Counted from the stretch's first letter, positions 8,304-22,611 are shown. The stretch: 64,000 nucleotides of DNA from Oxalobacteraceae sp. CFBP 13730 (GCA_014841835.1 JACYUQ010000003.1:62001-126000); one strand, 5' to 3'. The notes: generated by a model not told the origin, from the letters alone. A program made the numbers and translations.

Positions 8304-9818
8304 TTACTTGGCCAGCGTGGCCTGCATGGCGGTGTAGCAGACAGCCAGCAGGCTGCCTGGGATCACACCCATCACCACGATTGCCACGCCGTTGAGCGAC
8401 ATGACGATGCGCATGTCCAGCGGGGTCGAAATGGCCGAGGTGTCGGCGGCTTCATCGAACCAGATGGTCTTGACAATGCGCAGGTAGTAGAACGCACCGA
8501 TCAGCGAGAACATCACCGCCACGACGGCCAGCCACACCATGCCGGTGTTGGCCACGGCCTGCAGCACGGCGTACTTGGCGATGAAGCCCACCATCGGCGG
8601 CACACCGGCCAGCGAGAACATCAGGATGGTCATGACAATCGCAAACCACGGGCTGCGCTTGCCGAGACCCTTGAAGTCGCTGATCAGTTCGGCTTCATGG
8701 CCGGCGCGTGCCAGCATCATGATCAGGCCGAAGGTACCGACCGTCGTCAACACGTAGATGATCGTGTAGTACATACCGGCGCTGTAGGCGGCGGCGGGAT
8801 CTGTCAGGCTGCTACCCGTATTGCCCACCACCAGGGCCAGCACGACAAAGCCCATCTGGGCAATGGTCGAGTAAGCCAGCATGCGCTTGATATTGGTCTG
8901 CGCGATCGCGGTGATGTTACCGAACGCCAGCGACAGCACGGCCACGACCATCAGCATCTGCTGCCAGTCGAACGCCATCGATGGCAGTGCTTCGACCAGC
9001 AGGCGGATAACGATGGCGAAGGTCGCCAGCTTCGGCGCGCCACCCAGCAGCAGCGTAACCGCCGTCGGGGCGCCCTGCACCACGTCCGGCACCCACATGT
9101 GGAATGGCACGACGCCAAGCTTGAACGCCAGGCCAGCCACCAGGAACACCAGGCCGAAGACCAGGATCATGCGATTGGCTTCGCCGGCGCTCGTGACACG
9201 GCCGATGGTGTCGATGTCGATCGAACCGGTTGCGCCATAGATCATCGACATGCCGTACAGCAGGAAGCCCGATGCCAGTGCGCCAAGGACGAAGTACTTC
9301 ATCGCCGCTTCGGTCGAGATTGCGTGATCGCGGCGCAGCGCCACCAGCGCGTACAGCGACAGCGACATCAGTTCCAGACCGAGGTAGATCGACAGCATGC
9401 TGTTACCGGAGATCATGATCATCTGGCCCAGCATCGAGAACAGCGCGAGCACGTAGAACTCGCCGCCCAGGTTGCCCGACATCATGTCGCGCGCACCGAC
9501 ATACTGGCGCGAATAGACCAGGGTCATGGCCGTGGCCAGGTAGGTGAACAGCTTGAGCAGGTTCGACATCGGATCGGACACGTACATATTACTGAACGTG
9601 AAGACGGTCGTGCCGGCATTGAAATCGACGAACGAGAACACGGCGCAACCGGCGATTGCCAGCAGCGACAGCGCATACGTCAGATTGCGCTTGCCGGCCT
9701 TCAGGTACATATCGATCAGCAGGATCGCCGATGTCGCGATCAGGAGGAAGATCTCGGCATACACCGGCACCAGATTGGTGTCGGCTGCCGATAACAGGGT
9801 TGGGGTCATCTCATTCAT
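8304..9818 (-). CDS. nuoN: NADH-quinone oxidoreductase subunit N
   Basis: Antiporter-like membrane subunit of complex I, 504 residues with about fourteen hydrophobic segments. It belongs to the proton-pumping arm with NuoL and NuoM. The conserved lysine-containing region around KLGVVPFHMWVPDVVQGAPTA, mid-protein, is typical of the family. Its ATG is 9 bp after the nuoM stop. It is the last nuo gene of the operon. Confidence 0.98.
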   Translation of the reverse strand: MNEMTPTLLSAADTNLVPVYAEIFLLIATSAILLIDMYLKAGKRNLTYALSLLAIAGCAVFSFVDFNAGTTVFTFSNMYVSDPMSNLLKLFTYLATAMTLVYSRQYVGARDMMSGNLGGEFYVLALFSMLGQMIMISGNSMLSIYLGLELMSLSLYALVALRRDHAISTEAAMKYFVLGALASGFLLYGMSMIYGATGSIDIDTIGRVTSAGEANRMILVFGLVFLVAGLAFKLGVVPFHMWVPDVVQGAPTAVTLLLGGAPKLATFAIVIRLLVEALPSMAFDWQQMLMVVAVLSLAFGNITAIAQTNIKRMLAYSTIAQMGFVVLALVVGNTGSSLTDPAAAYSAGMYYTIIYVLTTVGTFGLIMMLARAGHEAELISDFKGLGKRSPWFAIVMTILMFSLAGVPPMVGFIAKYAVLQAVANTGMVWLAVVAVMFSLIGAFYYLRIVKTIWFDEAADTSAISTPLDMRIVMSLNGVAIVVMGVIPGSLLAVCYTAMQATLAK

Positions 9819-9827
9819 GGCGTTTTA

Positions 9828-11327
9828 TTAAGGCACTTTGCTGACTGCGACATGTTGCAGGAGATCGGTGACCGACACCTGCAAGGTCTCGGCGATCGGC
9901 GCCGGGTACAGGCCCATGGCCAGGGTGGCAATGGCCAGCACCGACAGGATGGCGAACTCGCGCCCGTTCAGGTCGACCAGTTCGGCCACATGCTTGTTGG
10001 CGACCGGGCCGAAGATGACGCGCTTGACCATCCACAGCGAATAGGCAGCGCCCAGGATCAGCGCGGTACCCGAAGCAAGGCCCGTCCAGAAGTTGAACTC
10101 GACCGCGCCCAGGATGACCATGAACTCGCCGATGAAGCCCGACGTCGCCGGCAGGCCGGCATTGGCCATCGAGAACAGCACGGCGAAGGCAGCGAACTTC
10201 GGCATCGTGTTGACGACACCGCCGTAGGCAGCGATTTCACGCGAGTGGACACGGTCGTACAGCACGCCGATACACAGGAACATCGCGCCCGACACGAAGC
10301 CGTGCGAGATTGCCTGCATCAGGCCGCCCTGCACGCCCAGGTCGTTGAACATGAAAAAGCCCAGCGTGACGAAGCCCATGTGAGCAATCGACGAGTACGC
10401 CACCAGTTTCTTCATGTCTTTCTGGACCAGTGCGACCAGACCGATGTAGATCACGGCGATCAGCGACAGCACGATGACGACTGGCGCCAGGTACTGGCTG
10501 GCGTCCGGGGTGATCGGCAGCGAGAAGCGCAGGAAACCATAGGCACCGAGCTTGAGCATGATCGCAGCCAGCACGACCGAACCGCCGGTTGGCGCTTCGA
10601 CGTGGGCATCCGGCAGCCACGTGTGCACCGGCCACATCGGCACCTTGACGGCAAACGCCATGAAGAACGCGCAGAAGATCAGGATCTGCTCTTTCATCGT
10701 CAGTGGCAGCAGGTGCCAGTCGAGGATGTTGAACGAGCCCGACGCGTTATACAGGTAGATGATCGCGACCAGCGTCAGCAGCGAACCGAAGAACGTGTAC
10801 AGGAAGAATTTGAACGCTGCATACACGCGGTTCGGGCCGCCGAACACGCCGATGATGATGAACATCGGGATCAGCGTCGCTTCGAAGAAGAAGTAGAACA
10901 GCAGGCCGTCCAGCGCGCAGAACACGCCGATCATCAGACCCGACAGGATCAGGAACGAACCCATGTACTGGGCGACACGTTCCTGGATCACTTCCCAGGC
11001 CGCCAGCACGACGATGATCGTGATGAAGGCGGTCAGCGGCACGAACCACAGCGACAGGCCATCGACACCCAGGCGGTAGAAGATGTTGAAGCGATCGATC
11101 CAGGCCGCTTCTTCAAAGAACTGCATGCCGTGGGCGGCGTTGTCGAAGTTCGTGATCAGGGGAATCGTCGGCAACAGGCTGACGATGGCGCCCACGAGCG
11201 AGAGCATGCGTACCATGCCGGCATTCTTGTCGCGGCCGACGGCCAGGACCAGCACGCCGAACAGGATCGGGAGCCAGATGGCCAGGCTCAGGTACGGTGG
11301 AAATGTTGAAATTGTAGACTGCATCAT
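9828..11327 (-). CDS. nuoM: NADH-quinone oxidoreductase subunit M
   Basis: Antiporter-like proton-pumping subunit of complex I, 499 residues with about fourteen membrane helices. The family stretch KVPMWPVHTWLPDAHVEAPT is present, including the conserved lysine and the acidic and histidine residues of the half-channel. The start at 11327 gives Met-Met; the second ATG at 11324 is equally possible. It is 22 bp downstream of nuoL. Confidence 0.98.
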   Translation of the reverse strand: MMQSTISTFPPYLSLAIWLPILFGVLVLAVGRDKNAGMVRMLSLVGAIVSLLPTIPLITNFDNAAHGMQFFEEAAWIDRFNIFYRLGVDGLSLWFVPLTAFITIIVVLAAWEVIQERVAQYMGSFLILSGLMIGVFCALDGLLFYFFFEATLIPMFIIIGVFGGPNRVYAAFKFFLYTFFGSLLTLVAIIYLYNASGSFNILDWHLLPLTMKEQILIFCAFFMAFAVKVPMWPVHTWLPDAHVEAPTGGSVVLAAIMLKLGAYGFLRFSLPITPDASQYLAPVVIVLSLIAVIYIGLVALVQKDMKKLVAYSSIAHMGFVTLGFFMFNDLGVQGGLMQAISHGFVSGAMFLCIGVLYDRVHSREIAAYGGVVNTMPKFAAFAVLFSMANAGLPATSGFIGEFMVILGAVEFNFWTGLASGTALILGAAYSLWMVKRVIFGPVANKHVAELVDLNGREFAILSVLAIATLAMGLYPAPIAETLQVSVTDLLQHVAVSKVP

Positions 11328-11349
11328 TTTTCGTTATCTCTGCCTGTGA

Positions 11350-13464
<2,115 letters not shown>

Positions 13465-13503
13465 GTTGAACCTTATTCGTTATAAGTTATCGAGCGAGAC
13501 CGA

Positions 13504-13812
13504 TCAGCCTTTGAGGCTGTCGAGGTCTTCCACGTTGATCGTGTCCAGATTGCGGAACAGGACCACCAGGATCGCCAGGCCGATTGCACTTTCGGCGGCC
13601 GCGACGGTCAAAATGAAGAACACGAAGATCTGCCCCGCCGCGTCGCCCAGGTAGTGGGAAAACGCGATGAAGTTCAGGTTCACCGCCAGCAGCATCAATT
13701 CGATGGCCATCAGCAAGATGATGATGTTCTTCCGGTTCAGGAAGATACCGACCACCGAGATTGCGAACAGGATCGCGCCCAGGATCAGATAGTGTGCGAG
13801 GGAGACGGTCAT
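13504..13812 (-). CDS. nuoK: NADH-quinone oxidoreductase subunit K
   Basis: A small membrane subunit of 102 residues with three helices, at the E-channel/membrane hinge of complex I. The conserved glutamate in the stretch [16 protein letters not shown] and the second one in [10 protein letters not shown] are present, both known to matter for proton pumping. Its ATG overlaps the nuoJ stop by 4 bases. Confidence 0.97.
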   Translation of the reverse strand: MTVSLAHYLILGAILFAISVVGIFLNRKNIIILLMAIELMLLAVNLNFIAFSHYLGDAAGQIFVFFILTVAAAESAIGLAILVVLFRNLDTINVEDLDSLKG

Positions 13813-14492
13813 TTGCTTTCCTTCGGTTCGGCAGCAGCTGGCGCGGCAGCAGCAGCGGCTGCAGCGGCCTTGGCCACGTTCGCGGCATCGATGGCCGGCT
13901 GGTTCACGGTCGCGACCTTGATGATCTTCAGGCGGTCGTTGCGTTTTACACGCACGGCGTCGGCCGGATCGATGGCCTTGCTGTCCTTGCGGCGGCGCAG
14001 CGTCAGGGCGACAGCAGCGATGATCGCTACCAGCAGCACCACGGCGGCAATTTCAAAGCCGTAGATATAGCGGGTATAGATCTGCATGCCCAGTTCCTTG
14101 GTGCCGCCGATGTTCAGGGCAGCCGCTTCCGGCGTTTGCTGGAAGTTGCTGTAGCCGTGCCACAGCACCGCGCCCATCTCGAGAACGATCAGGGCGCCAA
14201 CGCCGGCTGCCAGCGGCAGGAAGCCCCAGAAACCTTCGCGCATACGGTCGATATTAATATCGAGCATCATGACGACGAACAGGAACAGCACCATGACGGC
14301 GCCGACATAGACCAGCACCAGCACGATGGCGAGGAATTCGGCCTTCAGCAGCAGCCAGATACCGGCGGCGTTGAAGAAGGCCAGCACCAGGAACAGCGCG
14401 GCGTGAACCGGGTTCTTGGCGGTGATGACGCGCAGGCCGGCCAGCACCATCACGGCCGCGAACACGTAGAACAAAATATCAGTAAATGTCAT
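13809..14492 (-). CDS. nuoJ: NADH-quinone oxidoreductase subunit J
   Basis: A 227-residue membrane subunit with five helices in its first 170 residues, containing the conserved [17 protein letters not shown] helix. The C-terminal 50 or so residues are hydrophilic and end in an alanine-rich, proline-containing tail, which makes the protein longer than E. coli NuoJ (184). Start at ATG 14492, 31 bp after the nuoI stop; the stop overlaps nuoK by 4 bases. Confidence 0.97.
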   Translation of the reverse strand: MTFTDILFYVFAAVMVLAGLRVITAKNPVHAALFLVLAFFNAAGIWLLLKAEFLAIVLVLVYVGAVMVLFLFVVMMLDINIDRMREGFWGFLPLAAGVGALIVLEMGAVLWHGYSNFQQTPEAAALNIGGTKELGMQIYTRYIYGFEIAAVVLLVAIIAAVALTLRRRKDSKAIDPADAVRVKRNDRLKIIKVATVNQPAIDAANVAKAAAAAAAAAPAAAEPKESK

Positions 14493-14523
14493 GACTAACC
14501 CAGGAGCCTCTTGTAATTAACAC

Positions 14524-15012
14524 TTAGCGGAACTTGGCGTCCGCCTCGCGGGCAGCGGCAATCTCGGTTTCGTAGCGGTCACCCACCGCCAGCAGCATCT
14601 CTTTGGTGTAATAGAGGTCGCCGCGTTTTTCGCCGTGGTATTCCAGCACGTGCGTTTCGACGATCGAATCGACCGGGCACGATTCTTCGCAGAAGCCGCA
14701 GAAGATGCACTTGGTCAGGTCGATGTCGTAGCGCGAGGTGCGGCGGGTGCCGTCTTCGCGCTGGGTCGACTCGATCGTGATCGCCATGGCCGGGCAGACT
14801 GCTTCGCACAGTTTGCAGGCGATGCAGCGCTCTTCCCCGTTGGGGTAGCGACGCAGCGCGTGTAGACCGCGGAAGCGGTTCGACATCGGGGTCTTTTCTT
14901 CCGGGTACTGGACCGTGATCGAGCGCGACAGAGCGTAGCGGCCGGTCAGGGCCAGGCCCTTGATCAACTCGGTCAGCATCAGGCTGCCGAGGATTTCTTT
15001 CATACGTGACAT
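14524..15012 (-). CDS. nuoI: NADH-quinone oxidoreductase subunit I (two [4Fe-4S] ferredoxin domain)
   Basis: A 162-residue peripheral subunit carrying clusters N6a and N6b. The cluster motifs are complete: C63, C66, C69, C73 ([12 protein letters not shown]) and C102, C105, C108, C112 ([12 protein letters not shown]). A GGGGAC ribosome site precedes ATG 15012; an in-frame ATG at 15003 is an alternative. It lies 10 bp after the nuoH stop. Confidence 0.98.
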   Translation of the reverse strand: MSRMKEILGSLMLTELIKGLALTGRYALSRSITVQYPEEKTPMSNRFRGLHALRRYPNGEERCIACKLCEAVCPAMAITIESTQREDGTRRTSRYDIDLTKCIFCGFCEESCPVDSIVETHVLEYHGEKRGDLYYTKEMLLAVGDRYETEIAAAREADAKFR

Positions 15013-15022
15013 GTGCGTCCCC

Positions 15023-16114
15023 TTACTTCCAAATATTCCACGACGTCTGCATCCAGGCGGCGATGAACACCAGCCAGACCAGCGTGATCGGAATGAACAC
15101 TTTCCAGCCCAGACGCATGATCTGGTCGTAACGGTAACGTGGGAACGTACCGCGCACCCAGATGAAGAACGTAACCAGGCAGAACGTTTTCAGGAACAGC
15201 CAGAAGAAGCCGATGAAGCCGCCCAGGGTGCCGCCCACTTCGAGGAAGCTGAATGGTGCCGACCAGCCGCCGAGGAAGAACAGCGAAGCCAGGCAGGCGA
15301 TCAGGATCATGTTGCCGTACTCGGCCAGCATGAACATCGCGTACGACATGCCCGAGTACTCGACCATGTGACCGGCAACGATCTCGGATTCACCTTCGAT
15401 CACGTCGAACGGGTGACGGCCGCACTCGGCCAGGCCCGAAATCAGGTAGATGATGAACAGCGGGAACAGCGGCAGCCAGTTCCACGACAGGAAGTTCACA
15501 CCCCAGCCGGCGAACGTGCCCATCTGCTGACCGGCGACGATGTCCGACAGGTTCAGGCTGCCCGTGACCATCAGCACGACCACCAGCACGAAGCCCATCG
15601 GGATTTCGTACGAGATCATCTGGGCCGATGCGCGCATGGCGCCCATGAACGAGTACTTCGAGTTCGACGCCCAGCCGGCGATGATGATGCCGTACACTTC
15701 GACCGAGGTGATTGCCATCAAGAGCAGCACGCCGGCGTTCACGTTGGCCAGCGCAAACTGCGGGCCGAACGGAATGACCGACCAGGCAGCCAGTGCCGGC
15801 ATGATGGTCATGACCGGACCGATCACGAACAGGCTCTTGCTCGCCTTGGCCGGGATCACGATCTCTTTGATCAGGAGCTTCAGGCCGTCGGCCATCGGCT
15901 GCAGCAGGCCGCCAGGACCGACCCGGTTCGGGCCGACGCGGATCTGGATCCAGCCGATGAACTTGCGTTCCCACAGCGTGGCGTAGGCAATCGCGATCAT
16001 CAACGGTGCCAGCACCGCGATGATCTTGATCAGGGTCCAGGCAATCGGCCAGACCGGGCCGAGCAGGTCTGCACCGCCGGCGTTGAATGAATCAATGTAA
16101 CCGGGCGCGGCCAT
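15023..16114 (-). CDS. nuoH: NADH-quinone oxidoreductase subunit H
   Basis: A 363-residue membrane subunit with eight helices, forming much of the quinone-binding chamber with NuoB and NuoD. Family motifs are intact, including [19 protein letters not shown] near residues 50-68 and the acidic E-channel region [14 protein letters not shown]. The start ATG shares one base with the nuoG stop codon. Confidence 0.98.
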   Translation of the reverse strand: MAAPGYIDSFNAGGADLLGPVWPIAWTLIKIIAVLAPLMIAIAYATLWERKFIGWIQIRVGPNRVGPGGLLQPMADGLKLLIKEIVIPAKASKSLFVIGPVMTIMPALAAWSVIPFGPQFALANVNAGVLLLMAITSVEVYGIIIAGWASNSKYSFMGAMRASAQMISYEIPMGFVLVVVLMVTGSLNLSDIVAGQQMGTFAGWGVNFLSWNWLPLFPLFIIYLISGLAECGRHPFDVIEGESEIVAGHMVEYSGMSYAMFMLAEYGNMILIACLASLFFLGGWSAPFSFLEVGGTLGGFIGFFWLFLKTFCLVTFFIWVRGTFPRYRYDQIMRLGWKVFIPITLVWLVFIAAWMQTSWNIWK

Positions 16115-18456
16115 TACTTGCTCTCCCCTGCTTTTGCAACTTGGATGGAACCGAACATGGCGCCCAGGCTAGCCACGGCCGGATGGCCGGCGGCAACCCG
16201 CACTGCGTTCGATGGCAGCGTGGCGTCGACATCGGCCACCAGCACGGCCGAACCGCTGCCTTGCGTGACGGTGACGCTGTCGCCGGCCTTGACGCCGATC
16301 GATTCAGCCACCGCTTTCGACAGCGTGACCAGCGGCGCGTTCGCGTCGGCGGTGCGCTGCAGCGGCTCGGCGCGGCGCGCCAGCGCATCGGTGAAGTACA
16401 CCGGCACGTCGGTCACGCGCTCGAGCTGGCCCGCTGGCGCATACGCGCCGACGGTTGGTGCCAAGGTCGCCACGTTGTTCAGTTTGCCGGAGAGATCGGT
16501 GACACCCTTGCCGAACAGCTCATCGCGGATCGATTCGGACGTGTCGTAGTCGAAGCCTTGCAGGCCCAGCAGGTTACCCAGCACGCGCAGCACCTTCCAG
16601 GCTGGACGAGTGTCGCCCAGGGGACGCACGGTGCCGTTGAAGCTCTGTGCACGGCCTTCGCAATTGACGAACGTGCCCGAGGTTTCCGAGAACGGCGCGA
16701 TTGGCAGCAGCACATCGGCGTAGTCCAGGCCATGCTTGAAGGCCGACATGACGACGACCATCTCGGCAGCCGCCAGCGCAGCCGTGGCTTGCTGCGGGTT
16801 CGCGGCATCCAGTTGCGGTTCGGCGTTGAGCAGCACGTAGGCTTTTTTCGGCGTGGCGAACGGTGCTTCGTTCTTGCCCGACGTGGCGCCCACCAGGTGG
16901 CCACCGATCGTGTTGGCCGACTCGACCAGGTAGCCGAACGAGCAACCGGTCTGCTCGGCGATCCACTGCGCGGCGGCGTGGATTTTCGATGCTTGCGGAT
17001 GTTGCGCAGCAGCGTTACCCAGCAGGATTGCGCCTGGCAGTTCGACGTCGCCGACGACGACCAGCGACGCGGCGATGGCTTTCGCGATGTCCGACGCTTC
17101 GATCTGTTCGAAACCGGCTGGCGCCGCGATGCCCTTGTCGGCAGCGATGGCAACGACGATTTCCGACAGCGCGACGAGCCAGTCGCTCGGTGCGGCGATC
17201 AGCTTGTGCGCGACCTTCATCAAGAGCTCGTCATCTGCGCCGGCAACCAGCGACAGGCGCAGACCCGACTTGGTGGCGGCGCGCAGACGGGTCGTGACCA
17301 GCGGGTGATCCTTGCGCAGGAACGAACCGATGACCAGCGCGCGCTTGAGCGTGCTGAGCTCAGCGATCGGCATGCCGAGCCATGGCGTGACCTGACCGTC
17401 GAGCGAAAAGTCGCTCTGGCGCAGGCGGAACTCGACGTTGTCGGAGCCCATGCCACGCATGGCCTTGTTCAGCAGGTGCAGTTCTTCGACGGTCGAGTGC
17501 GCAGTGGCGACGGCAGCGATCGCATCGGCGCCGTGTTCGTGACGGATATTGCGCAGGCCGTGGGCGACGTATTCGAGGGCGGTCTGCCACTCGGCTTCCT
17601 GCCACATGCCGCCCTGCTTGATCATCGGCTTGGTTAGGCGGTCGGTGTTGTTCAGCGCTTCGTACGAGAAACGCTCTTTATCCGACAGCCAGCATTCATT
17701 GACCGCTTCGTTCTCGAGCGGCAGCACGCGCATGACGCGGCCACCCTTGACCTGGACGATCAGGTTCGCACCCAGCGAATCGTGCGGTGAGACCGACTTG
17801 CGGCGCTGCAGTTCCCATGGACGTGCCGAATAACGGAATGGCTTGCTGGTCAGCGCGCCGACCGGGCACAGGTCGATCATGTTGCCCGAGACTTCCGAGT
17901 CGACGGTCTTGCCGACGAACGTCGTGATTTCGGAATGCTCGCCGCGGCCCAGCATGCCGAATTCCATGACGCCGGCAACTTCCTGGCCGAAACGCACGCA
18001 ACGGGTGCACTGGATGCAACGCGACATCTCTTCCATCGAGATCAAAGGGCCCGCTTCTTTCGGGGCCACCACGCGCTTTTCTTCTTCGTAGCGCGAACCG
18101 CTCTTGCCATAGCCCACGGCCAGATCCTGCAACTGGCATTCGCCGCCCTGATCGCAGATCGGGCAGTCGAGCGGGTGGTTAATGAGCAAAAATTCCATCA
18201 CCGACTTCTGGGCCTGTACGGCCTTGTCGCTGTGGCTGCGCACGATCATGCCCGGCGAGACCGGGGTCGCGCACGCTGGCAAAGGCTTCGGCGCCTTTTC
18301 CACTTCGACGAGGCACATGCGGCAGTTCGCAGCGATCGACAATTTCTTGTGATAGCAGAAGTGCGGAATGTACGTTCCGAGCTTGTTTGCGGCGTCCATC
18401 ACCATCGAACCCGGTGGGACTTCAACTTTCTTGCCGTCTAATTCAATTTCAACCAT
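16114..18456 (-). CDS. nuoG: NADH-quinone oxidoreductase subunit G
   Basis: A 780-residue peripheral subunit of complex I. The N-terminal [2Fe-2S] ligands C34, C45, C48 and C62 are present, followed by the HxxxCxxCxxxxxC cluster in [16 protein letters not shown] and a further [4Fe-4S] CIQCTRC motif. The remainder is a molybdopterin-oxidoreductase-like domain that does not bind cofactor in NuoG proteins. The C-terminal half is alanine-rich and less conserved, as usual in betaproteobacteria. It is 21 bp after nuoF. Confidence 0.98.
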   Translation of the reverse strand: MVEIELDGKKVEVPPGSMVMDAANKLGTYIPHFCYHKKLSIAANCRMCLVEVEKAPKPLPACATPVSPGMIVRSHSDKAVQAQKSVMEFLLINHPLDCPICDQGGECQLQDLAVGYGKSGSRYEEEKRVVAPKEAGPLISMEEMSRCIQCTRCVRFGQEVAGVMEFGMLGRGEHSEITTFVGKTVDSEVSGNMIDLCPVGALTSKPFRYSARPWELQRRKSVSPHDSLGANLIVQVKGGRVMRVLPLENEAVNECWLSDKERFSYEALNNTDRLTKPMIKQGGMWQEAEWQTALEYVAHGLRNIRHEHGADAIAAVATAHSTVEELHLLNKAMRGMGSDNVEFRLRQSDFSLDGQVTPWLGMPIAELSTLKRALVIGSFLRKDHPLVTTRLRAATKSGLRLSLVAGADDELLMKVAHKLIAAPSDWLVALSEIVVAIAADKGIAAPAGFEQIEASDIAKAIAASLVVVGDVELPGAILLGNAAAQHPQASKIHAAAQWIAEQTGCSFGYLVESANTIGGHLVGATSGKNEAPFATPKKAYVLLNAEPQLDAANPQQATAALAAAEMVVVMSAFKHGLDYADVLLPIAPFSETSGTFVNCEGRAQSFNGTVRPLGDTRPAWKVLRVLGNLLGLQGFDYDTSESIRDELFGKGVTDLSGKLNNVATLAPTVGAYAPAGQLERVTDVPVYFTDALARRAEPLQRTADANAPLVTLSKAVAESIGVKAGDSVTVTQGSGSAVLVADVDATLPSNAVRVAAGHPAVASLGAMFGSIQVAKAGESK

Positions 18457-18477
18457 GGGATCGTTACCTGACCTGGT

Positions 18478-19773
18478 TTAAAGGTATGAGGGCACGAGGC
18501 AGTGCTTGTGCTCAATGTGATATTCAAATTCTTCGCGGAAGTGCTTGATCATGGCCTGCACTGGCATCGCGGCTGCATCGCCGAGCGCGCAAATCGTGCG
18601 GCCCTTGATGTTGTCAGCGATGTTGTTCAGTAGATCCATGTCGTCCGGTCGGCCCTGGCCATGCTCGATGCGGTGAACCATGCGGTACATCCAGCCCGTG
18701 CCTTCGCGGCATGGCGTGCACTGGCCGCACGATTCTTCGTAATAGAAGTACGACAGGCGCAGCAGCGACTTGACCATGCAGCGCGTCTCGTCCATCACGA
18801 TCACGGCGCCCGAACCCAGCATCGAGCCGGCCTTGGCGATCGAATCGTAGTCGAGATCGGTTTGCATCATCTGCTCGCCCGGCACCACTGGCGCTGACGA
18901 CCCGCCTGGAATCACGGCCTTGATCTTCTTGCCACCGCGCATGCCGCCCGCCAGTTCCATCAGGGTCGCAAATGGCGTACCCAGCGGAACTTCGTAGTTG
19001 CCTGGCCGCTCGACGTCGCCCGAGATCGAGAAGATCTTGGTGCCGCCGTTGTTCGGCTTGCCCAGCGCCATGTAGTTCTCGGCGCCGATGTTCAGGATGA
19101 ACGGGACCGCAGCGAAGGTCTCGGTGTTGTTGATCGTGGTCGGCTTGCCGTACAGGCCGAACGAGGCCGGGAACGGCGGCTTGAAGCGCGGCTGGCCCTT
19201 CTTGCCTTCGAGCGACTCGAGCAGCGCGGTTTCTTCGCCGCAGATGTAGGCGCCGTAACCGTGGTGCGCGTGCAGCTGGAACGAGAACGTGCTGCCCAGG
19301 ATGTTGTCACCCAAAAAGCCCGCAGCGCGCGCTTCTTCCAGCGCTTCTTCAAAGCGCAGGTAGTCTTCGAAGATCTCGCCGTGGATATAGTTGTAACCCA
19401 CGGTGATGCCCATCGCGTAGGCGCCGATGGCCATGCCTTCGATCAGCGCATGCGGGTTGTAACGAATGATGTCGCGGTCCTTGAACGTGCCCGGCTCGCC
19501 TTCGTCGGTATTGCAGACGAGGTATTTTTGGCCCGGGAACTGGCGCGGCATGAAGCTCCACTTCAGGCCGGTCGGGAAACCGGCGCCGCCGCGGCCGCGC
19601 AGGCCCGACGCCTTCATGTCGGCGATGATCTGCTCAGGCGTGATCTTTTCTTCGATGATGCGGCGCAGCGCCGAGTAACCACCACGATTCACGTAGTCGG
19701 TCAGGTGCCAGTTGGAACCGTTCAGATCCTTCAGGATCAGCGGCTTGATGTGACGATCGTGCAGGCTGGTCAT
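18478..19773 (-). CDS. nuoF: NADH-quinone oxidoreductase subunit F (NADH and FMN binding)
   Basis: A 431-residue NADH dehydrogenase subunit. The glycine-rich NADH/FMN loop [16 protein letters not shown] lies near residues 58-73, the [14 protein letters not shown] motif is present, and the [4Fe-4S] N3 ligands are in [12 protein letters not shown] with a further Cys near TICALGDAA. Its ATG overlaps the nuoE stop by 4 bases (ATGA), so the NADH module subunits are translationally coupled. Confidence 0.98.
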   Translation of the reverse strand: MTSLHDRHIKPLILKDLNGSNWHLTDYVNRGGYSALRRIIEEKITPEQIIADMKASGLRGRGGAGFPTGLKWSFMPRQFPGQKYLVCNTDEGEPGTFKDRDIIRYNPHALIEGMAIGAYAMGITVGYNYIHGEIFEDYLRFEEALEEARAAGFLGDNILGSTFSFQLHAHHGYGAYICGEETALLESLEGKKGQPRFKPPFPASFGLYGKPTTINNTETFAAVPFILNIGAENYMALGKPNNGGTKIFSISGDVERPGNYEVPLGTPFATLMELAGGMRGGKKIKAVIPGGSSAPVVPGEQMMQTDLDYDSIAKAGSMLGSGAVIVMDETRCMVKSLLRLSYFYYEESCGQCTPCREGTGWMYRMVHRIEHGQGRPDDMDLLNNIADNIKGRTICALGDAAAMPVQAMIKHFREEFEYHIEHKHCLVPSYL

Positions 19774-20246
19774 TTGTTCAGTTCCTCAAGCAGGGCGTCG
19801 ATCTTGGCGTCGCTCATGAACGAACACATGCGGTGGTTGTTCACCAGCATGACGGGTGCGTCGCCGCAGGCGCCCATGCACTCGCCTTCCATCAGCGTGA
19901 ACTTGCCGTCCGCCGTGGTGTCACGGAAGTCGATGTTCAGGGCATCCTTGATGCGCTGGGCTGCGCGTTCGCCGCCCGACAATGCGCATGGCAGGTTGGT
20001 GCACACGGTGATCTTGTGCTGGCCAACCGGCTTGACGTTGAACATATTGTAGAAAGTCGCCACCTCTTGCACGGCAATCGCCGGCATCTGGATGTAGTCG
20101 GCGAGTTCCTGCATCGTCTCTGGCGACAGCCAGCCCAGTTCGACCTGGGCGTGGGCGAGCGAGGCCATCACGGCCGACTGGCGTTGATCGGCTGGGTACT
20201 TGGCCAGCTCCCGATCGATTTTTTGATAGCACTGCGGGGATAACAT
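19770..20246 (-). CDS. nuoE: NADH-quinone oxidoreductase subunit E
   Basis: A 158-residue thioredoxin-like [2Fe-2S] subunit carrying cluster N1a. The four ligands C82, C87, C123 and C127 occur in CTNLPC and CMGACGDAP. The N-terminal helical domain (residues 1-75) is normal for the family. It sits 20 bp downstream of nuoD and overlaps nuoF by 4 bases. Confidence 0.98.
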   Translation of the reverse strand: MLSPQCYQKIDRELAKYPADQRQSAVMASLAHAQVELGWLSPETMQELADYIQMPAIAVQEVATFYNMFNVKPVGQHKITVCTNLPCALSGGERAAQRIKDALNIDFRDTTADGKFTLMEGECMGACGDAPVMLVNNHRMCSFMSDAKIDALLEELNK

Positions 20247-20266
20247 ATTCTTCTCTGCCTTTCGGA

Positions 20267-21520
20267 CTAGCGATCAATACTGCCGAACACGATGTCTTGC
20301 GTACCGATGATGGCGACGGCATCAGCGATCATGTGTCCGCGTGCCATTTCGTCGAGGCTCTGCAGGTGGACATAGTCCGGCGTGCGGATTTTCAGGCGGT
20401 ATGGCTTGTTGGCGCCGTCGGAGACGATATAGATGCCGAACTCGCCCTTCGGATGCTCGACCGCGGCGTAGGCCTCGCCTTCGGGGACGTGGAAGCCTTC
20501 GGTGAACAGCTTGAAGTGGTGAATCAGCGATTCCATATTGGACTTCATGTCCATCCGGTTCGGCGGCGCAATCTTGTTATTGTCGATCATGACCGGGCCC
20601 GGATTCGCGCGCAGCCAGGTGATGCATTGCTTGATGATGCGATTCGACTGGCGCATCTCTTCCACGCGCACCAGGTAGCGGTCATACGAGTCGCCGTTGG
20701 TGCCGACCGGAATGTCGAACTCGACCTTGTCGTAGGCTGCATACGGCTGCGTCTTGCGCAGGTCCCAGGCGATGCCCGAGCCGCGCAGCATGGCGCCCGT
20801 GAAGCCCATCGCTTTCGCGTCTTCCGGCGTCACGACACCGATGCCGACGGTACGCTGTTTCCAGATACGGTTGTCGGTCAGCAGGGTTTCGTATTCGTCG
20901 ACATAGCCGTCGAAGCGCTTCGTGAACGCGTCGAGGAAGTCGAGCACGGAGCCCTGGCGGTGTTCGTTCAGGGCGTCGATGGCCTTGGCGCTGCGGATCG
21001 GCGAAGCCTTGTGCTGTGGCATCGTGTCCGGCAGGTCGCGGTACACGCCGCCCGGGCGGTAGTAGGCCGCGTGCATGCGCGCGCCAGAGACCGCTTCGTA
21101 GACGTCGAACAGGTCTTCGCGGTCGCGGAAGCAGTACAGGAACGGGCCCATGGCGCCGATGTCCAGCGCGTGCGCGCCGAGCCACATCAGGTGGTTCAGG
21201 ATGCGGGTGACTTCGTCGAACATCGTGCGGATGTACTGGGCGCGGATCGGCGCCTGGATGCCGAGCAGCTTTTCGATGGCCAGCACGTAGCCGTGTTCGT
21301 TGCACATCATCGACACGTAGTCGAGACGGTCCATGTACGGCACCGATTGCAGGTAGGTGCGGGTTTCGGCCAGCTTCTCGGTGCCGCGGTGCAGCAGGCC
21401 GATGTGCGGGTCGGCACGCTGGATCACCTCGCCGTCGAGCTCGAGCACGAGGCGCAGCACGCCGTGCGCTGCCGGGTGCTGCGGACCAAAGTTCAGGGTG
21501 TAGTTCTTAAGCTCAGCCAT
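20267..21520 (-). CDS. nuoD: NADH-quinone oxidoreductase subunit D
   Basis: The 49-kDa-type subunit, 417 residues, forming the quinone-reduction site with NuoB. The N-terminal motif [15 protein letters not shown], typical of hydrogenase-derived NuoD, is intact. ATG 21520 is chosen because it overlaps the nuoC stop by one base (TAATG) and gives the standard length. A longer open frame upstream is the nuoC gene read in another frame. Confidence 0.98.
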   Translation of the reverse strand: MAELKNYTLNFGPQHPAAHGVLRLVLELDGEVIQRADPHIGLLHRGTEKLAETRTYLQSVPYMDRLDYVSMMCNEHGYVLAIEKLLGIQAPIRAQYIRTMFDEVTRILNHLMWLGAHALDIGAMGPFLYCFRDREDLFDVYEAVSGARMHAAYYRPGGVYRDLPDTMPQHKASPIRSAKAIDALNEHRQGSVLDFLDAFTKRFDGYVDEYETLLTDNRIWKQRTVGIGVVTPEDAKAMGFTGAMLRGSGIAWDLRKTQPYAAYDKVEFDIPVGTNGDSYDRYLVRVEEMRQSNRIIKQCITWLRANPGPVMIDNNKIAPPNRMDMKSNMESLIHHFKLFTEGFHVPEGEAYAAVEHPKGEFGIYIVSDGANKPYRLKIRTPDYVHLQSLDEMARGHMIADAVAIIGTQDIVFGSIDR

Positions 21521-22113
21521 TATTTCGTCCCGTAAGTCTCTTCGCGAATCACGCGGGGAATGTTCTCGCGCGGTTCGATCGTGACGGGTTGATAAATCAC
21601 GCGTTTCTGCTCGGGGTCGTAGCGCATTTCGACGTAACCCGAGATCGGGAAGTCCTTGCGGAACGGGTGGCCGATGAAACCGTAGTCGGTCAGGATGCGG
21701 CGCAGGTCGCCGTGGCCGTCGAACAGGATGCCGAACAGGTCGAACGCTTCGCGCTCGAACCAGTTGGCGGCGCGCCAGATCGGCGTGATCGATTCGACCA
21801 GCGGCATGTCGTCGTCCGGGCAGAACACCCGCACGCGCACGCGCCAGTTGTGGGTCAGCGACAGCAGGTGCACGACGACCGCAAAGCGCGGTCCTTCGTA
21901 GGTGCCTTCGCCATATTCCGAATAGTCGACGCCGCACAGGTCGATCATCTGCTCGAAGGCCAGCGCAGGGGTATCGCGCAGGGCCGTCATCGAGCGGATG
22001 TAGTCGGCGGCCTTGACCACCACCGTGACTTCACCCAGCGCGCTGGAAATAGCGGCGCCCTCACCCAATGCAGTCTGCAGGGCGAGTTGAAGGGTTTCGA
22101 GTTTTGTCGTCAT
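21520..22113 (-). CDS. nuoC: NADH-quinone oxidoreductase subunit C
   Basis: The 30-kDa-type subunit, 197 residues. The signature [19 protein letters not shown], near residues 120-138, is the family hallmark. NuoC is separate from NuoD here, unlike the NuoCD fusion of E. coli, which is normal for betaproteobacteria. It starts 18 bp after the nuoB stop. Confidence 0.98.
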   Translation of the reverse strand: MTTKLETLQLALQTALGEGAAISSALGEVTVVVKAADYIRSMTALRDTPALAFEQMIDLCGVDYSEYGEGTYEGPRFAVVVHLLSLTHNWRVRVRVFCPDDDMPLVESITPIWRAANWFEREAFDLFGILFDGHGDLRRILTDYGFIGHPFRKDFPISGYVEMRYDPEQKRVIYQPVTIEPRENIPRVIREETYGTK

Positions 22114-22131
22114 GGAGTACGCCGTCCGTTT

Positions 22132-22608
22132 TTAGCGCGCGATGGTATTGGTGCGCTTGATCTTGTTCTGGAGCTGCATGATGCCGTACAGCAGAGCTTC
22201 GGCGGTCGGTGGACAGCCTGGCACGTAGACATCGACCGGGACGATGCGATCGCAGCCACGCACGACCGAATACGAGTAGTGGTAGTAGCCGCCACCGTTG
22301 GCGCAGGAGCCCATCGAGATGACCCAGCGCGGCTCGGCCATCTGGTCGTAGACCTTGCGCAGCGCCGGCGCCATCTTGTTGCACAGCGTGCCGGCAACGA
22401 TCATGACGTCGGACTGGCGTGGCGACGGGCGGAACACGATACCGAAACGGTCCATGTCGTAGCGGGCCGCGCCCACGTGCATCATCTCGACCGCGCAGCA
22501 GGCCAGACCGAACGTCATCGGGAACATCGACCCGGTACGTGCCCAGTTGACCAGCTTGTCGGCTGTGGTGGTGATGAAACCTTCGTTTAGTACGCCTTCA
22601 ATAGCCAT
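22132..22608 (-). CDS. nuoB: NADH-quinone oxidoreductase subunit B
   Basis: A 158-residue subunit carrying the terminal [4Fe-4S] cluster N2. Ligands C37-C38 (ACCAVEMM), C102 (GSCANGGG) and C132 (PGCPPT) match the known set. ATG 22608 follows the nuoA stop by 3 bp. Confidence 0.98.
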   Translation of the reverse strand: MAIEGVLNEGFITTTADKLVNWARTGSMFPMTFGLACCAVEMMHVGAARYDMDRFGIVFRPSPRQSDVMIVAGTLCNKMAPALRKVYDQMAEPRWVISMGSCANGGGYYHYSYSVVRGCDRIVPVDVYVPGCPPTAEALLYGIMQLQNKIKRTNTIAR

Positions 22609-22611
22609 GGC